From Verrucomicrobiota bacterium (GTDB taxonomy: Bacteria; Verrucomicrobiota; Verrucomicrobiia; Opitutales; Opitutaceae), in contig JAUPWC010000586.1 of the NCBI GenBank assembly GCA_030916665.1, forward strand, positions 1 to 14,265: 14,265 nucleotides of DNA, read 5' to 3'. Below the pieces are notes generated by a model that saw nothing but the letters and a program-made list of their open reading frames with translations, searched no databases and was not told the DNA's origin. Of the stretch, positions 13,073 to 14,265 are shown piece by piece. Each line of letters opens with the position of its first letter. The first letter of the stretch is position 1. A program made the translations under genes and the position numbers.

Positions 13073-13612
13073 TCACCGCGGCGCGTGCGTCACGCGCCGG
13101 AGCTTGGTGACGTCGTAGCCCTAGGCTTCCAGTTGCCCGACGTGGCGCGCGTAGTCCGCCGCGGGGATCTCCGGCGTCCGCGCCATGATCCACACGTAGT
13201 CCCGCGCGTTGCGGGCGATGATCGTCTGCGTGTAGTCCGCATCCAGGGAGGCGATGAGAAACTCGGCCTTGACCGGCCAGATGAACTGCATGCCCCACGT
13301 GGAATGGCTTACCCGGTCCCGCACAAAGCCGCGGGGGGTGTAGCGCTTCGCCGGTCCGTTTGGTCCGTCCTCGCGGAACGTGAAGGTCGTCGCGATCGTC
13401 CCGTCCGCCTCGAGCGCATAGCTCTCCACCGCGTCATGGGCGTGCTTCTCGATGAATGTGGGGATGTGCGCGATCACATACCAGTCGCCCATGAACCGCG
13501 GCAGGTCCACCCGCGGCACGGTTGCGATCCGCGGACGAGAGACCGTCGCACAACCGGTGAACAGACCGAGCAGGATCAAGAGCGGAAGGAGGAATTTGGA
13601 AGCCGGATTCAC
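13073..13612 (-). pseudogene. Lipocalin-family lipoprotein, second copy, truncated by TAG
   Basis: Paralogue of the lipocalin at 2926-3465. From a GTG at 13612 it encodes a signal peptide with the lipobox LFTGC (Cys at residue 21) and the same G-x-W lipocalin signature. The Trp codon after VGQLEA is TAG here (13121-13123; the other copy has TGG), so the product is 163 residues. The next 15 codons are intact, differ from the other copy at one residue (VTHAPR against VPHAPR) and end at the same tandem TGA (13073-13075), restoring exactly 179 residues. About 13 of the last 148 residues differ, while the signal peptides differ much more. The 163-residue form may still fold, since only a C-terminal tail is lost, so calling it a pseudogene is a judgement. 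The GTG is preferred because it gives the same length as the intact copy. Confidence 0.8.
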
Positions 13613-13670
13613 ACCCTCACTACGTGGCTGGCCCGGTCCCGGATGCCCGGTGGGAACGGCCGACACCGGC

Positions 13671-14265
13671 CTACGCGGGCGCGCGCACGAGGTCCATGAC
13701 CTCGGTGGGACTGAGCGTGGCGGCCCGCTGCTCGATGCTGCCGGCGTGGCGACCGAAGAGCTGCTGGCCGTCGCCGAGGAGGCGGGCGTAGGTGTCCTTC
13801 AGCACGGCCGTCTCCATCTTGCGGCCGCCGGCGTAATAGCGGTTGGCCAGCTGGCCGAGCGCCCAGGTGGTGGCAAAGGTGAACGCCGCGCCGGTGGCCG
13901 CGCGGGTGGTGCTCCGGGCGAGGCCGCCGATGAGCCCGCCGCCCAGCGCCTTGCCGACGAATCCGCCGAGCAGCTTCCGGGCGTAGCCCTCCACGGCCTG
14001 CGAGGCGAGGCCGACGCCGGCTGTCGCGAGGAAGTCGCGGATGTGGCCGCGATCGAGGGTATAGCCGTATTGCGCGCCGACCCGGTAAACCATCTTCATC
14101 TGGAGCGGCAGGATCGCCATCGAAGCCAGTGACTGCGGGAGCAGCTCCAGCGCGCCGTTGAGAATCGCGTAGTTGAGCACCATCTTGTCCAGCGCGGCCG
14201 TGTCCACCACGCGGGCCGGCGCAGTCGGCGCGGCAGCGGCCGGGGACGGCGGCGGGACGGCAACC
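13671..14265 (-). CDS. DUF697-type protein, 5' end outside the window
   Basis: The frame is open to the right edge, so the gene is partial at its N-terminus. The first visible residues form a Pro/Ala-rich linker (VAVPPPSPAAAAPTAPARVV) before VLNYAILNGALELLPQSLAS, then LPLQMKMVYRVGAQYGYTLD. This fits the DUF697/YcjF-like family of membrane-associated proteins, often linked to GTPases. A Gly/Ala-rich, helix-packed stretch follows (LLGGFVGKALGGGLIGG and later GAAFTFATTWALGQLANRYY), which may associate with the membrane. It ends LSPTEVMDLVRAPA with TAG, unusual here because most genes end in TGA. It lies upstream of the truncated lipocalin on the same strand, 58 bases away. A GTG at 14210 is an internal start candidate, but the linker suggests that the true start is outside. 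Confidence 0.8.
   Translation of the reverse strand, partial: VAVPPPSPAAAAPTAPARVVDTAALDKMVLNYAILNGALELLPQSLASMAILPLQMKMVYRVGAQYGYTLDRGHIRDFLATAGVGLASQAVEGYARKLLGGFVGKALGGGLIGGLARSTTRAATGAAFTFATTWALGQLANRYYAGGRKMETAVLKDTYARLLGDGQQLFGRHAGSIEQRAATLSPTEVMDLVRAPA

Noticed and set aside
13671..13673. Genome-wide recoding of TAG as sense
   Set aside because: The DUF697 gene appears to end naturally at a TAG and the anchored pseudogene also ends at TAG. Ordinary decay explains the internal TAGs more simply.
1..14265. tRNA, rRNA, CRISPR array, phage or conjugation genes, defence system
   Set aside because: I looked on both strands for repeat-spacer patterns, cloverleaf-like ends and hallmark motifs and saw none.

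Overview
The window is GC-rich chromosomal DNA that reads like a member of the Opitutaceae (Verrucomicrobiota). Signs are a secreted protein with a VPDSG-type C-terminal sorting signal, a Tat-exported cellulase-like glycosidase, many exported or lipoprotein genes, and start codons that mostly lack a Shine-Dalgarno sequence. That assignment is an inference from gene content. Bases 1-17 are the 3' end of an Illumina TruSeq adapter and bases 18 to about 205 are much more AT-rich than the rest. The left edge is therefore an untrimmed or chimeric contig end. I see no rRNA, tRNA, CRISPR array, phage module or intact transposase.

Left part (1-4525): a small broken membrane-anchored gene (395-839, internal TAG plus a one-base frameshift), deoC (deoxyribose-phosphate aldolase), a secreted VPDSG-CTERM protein, a Blc-like lipocalin lipoprotein on the minus strand, a structured intergenic region with a Pseudomonas-style REP pair, and a secreted fasciclin-domain protein closed by a strong intrinsic terminator.

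Middle (4557-7227): a tight plus-strand gene cluster of DUF2071 protein, short-chain dehydrogenase, hot-dog thioesterase and SOUL heme-binding protein. The first pair overlaps by ATGA and the next gap is 5 bp. The SDR lacks the usual catalytic serine. Then comes a minus-strand Y-family DNA polymerase interrupted by one in-frame TAG, divergent from a YkgJ-type cysteine-cluster protein. A 7-4-7 palindrome lies in the shared upstream region.

Right part (9406-14265): a repeat-rich stretch in which a YciI-family gene has lost its middle and carries a palindromic repeat instead. An RRM RNA-binding protein follows, then a 131-bp MITE-like element with terminal inverted repeats and matching 5-bp flanks. 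Next are a Tat-exported cellulase-like protein whose C-terminus runs into a dispersed repeat, a secreted DUF4440 protein, a second lipocalin copy truncated by TAG, and a DUF697 protein that runs off the right edge.

The window does not show a clear new multi-gene system. Its most unusual property is the density of small degenerate mobile or repeat elements, with four damaged genes in 14 kb: three carry internal TAG codons and one has been cut by a repeat. The best candidate for something undescribed is the MITE-like element at 10693-10833.
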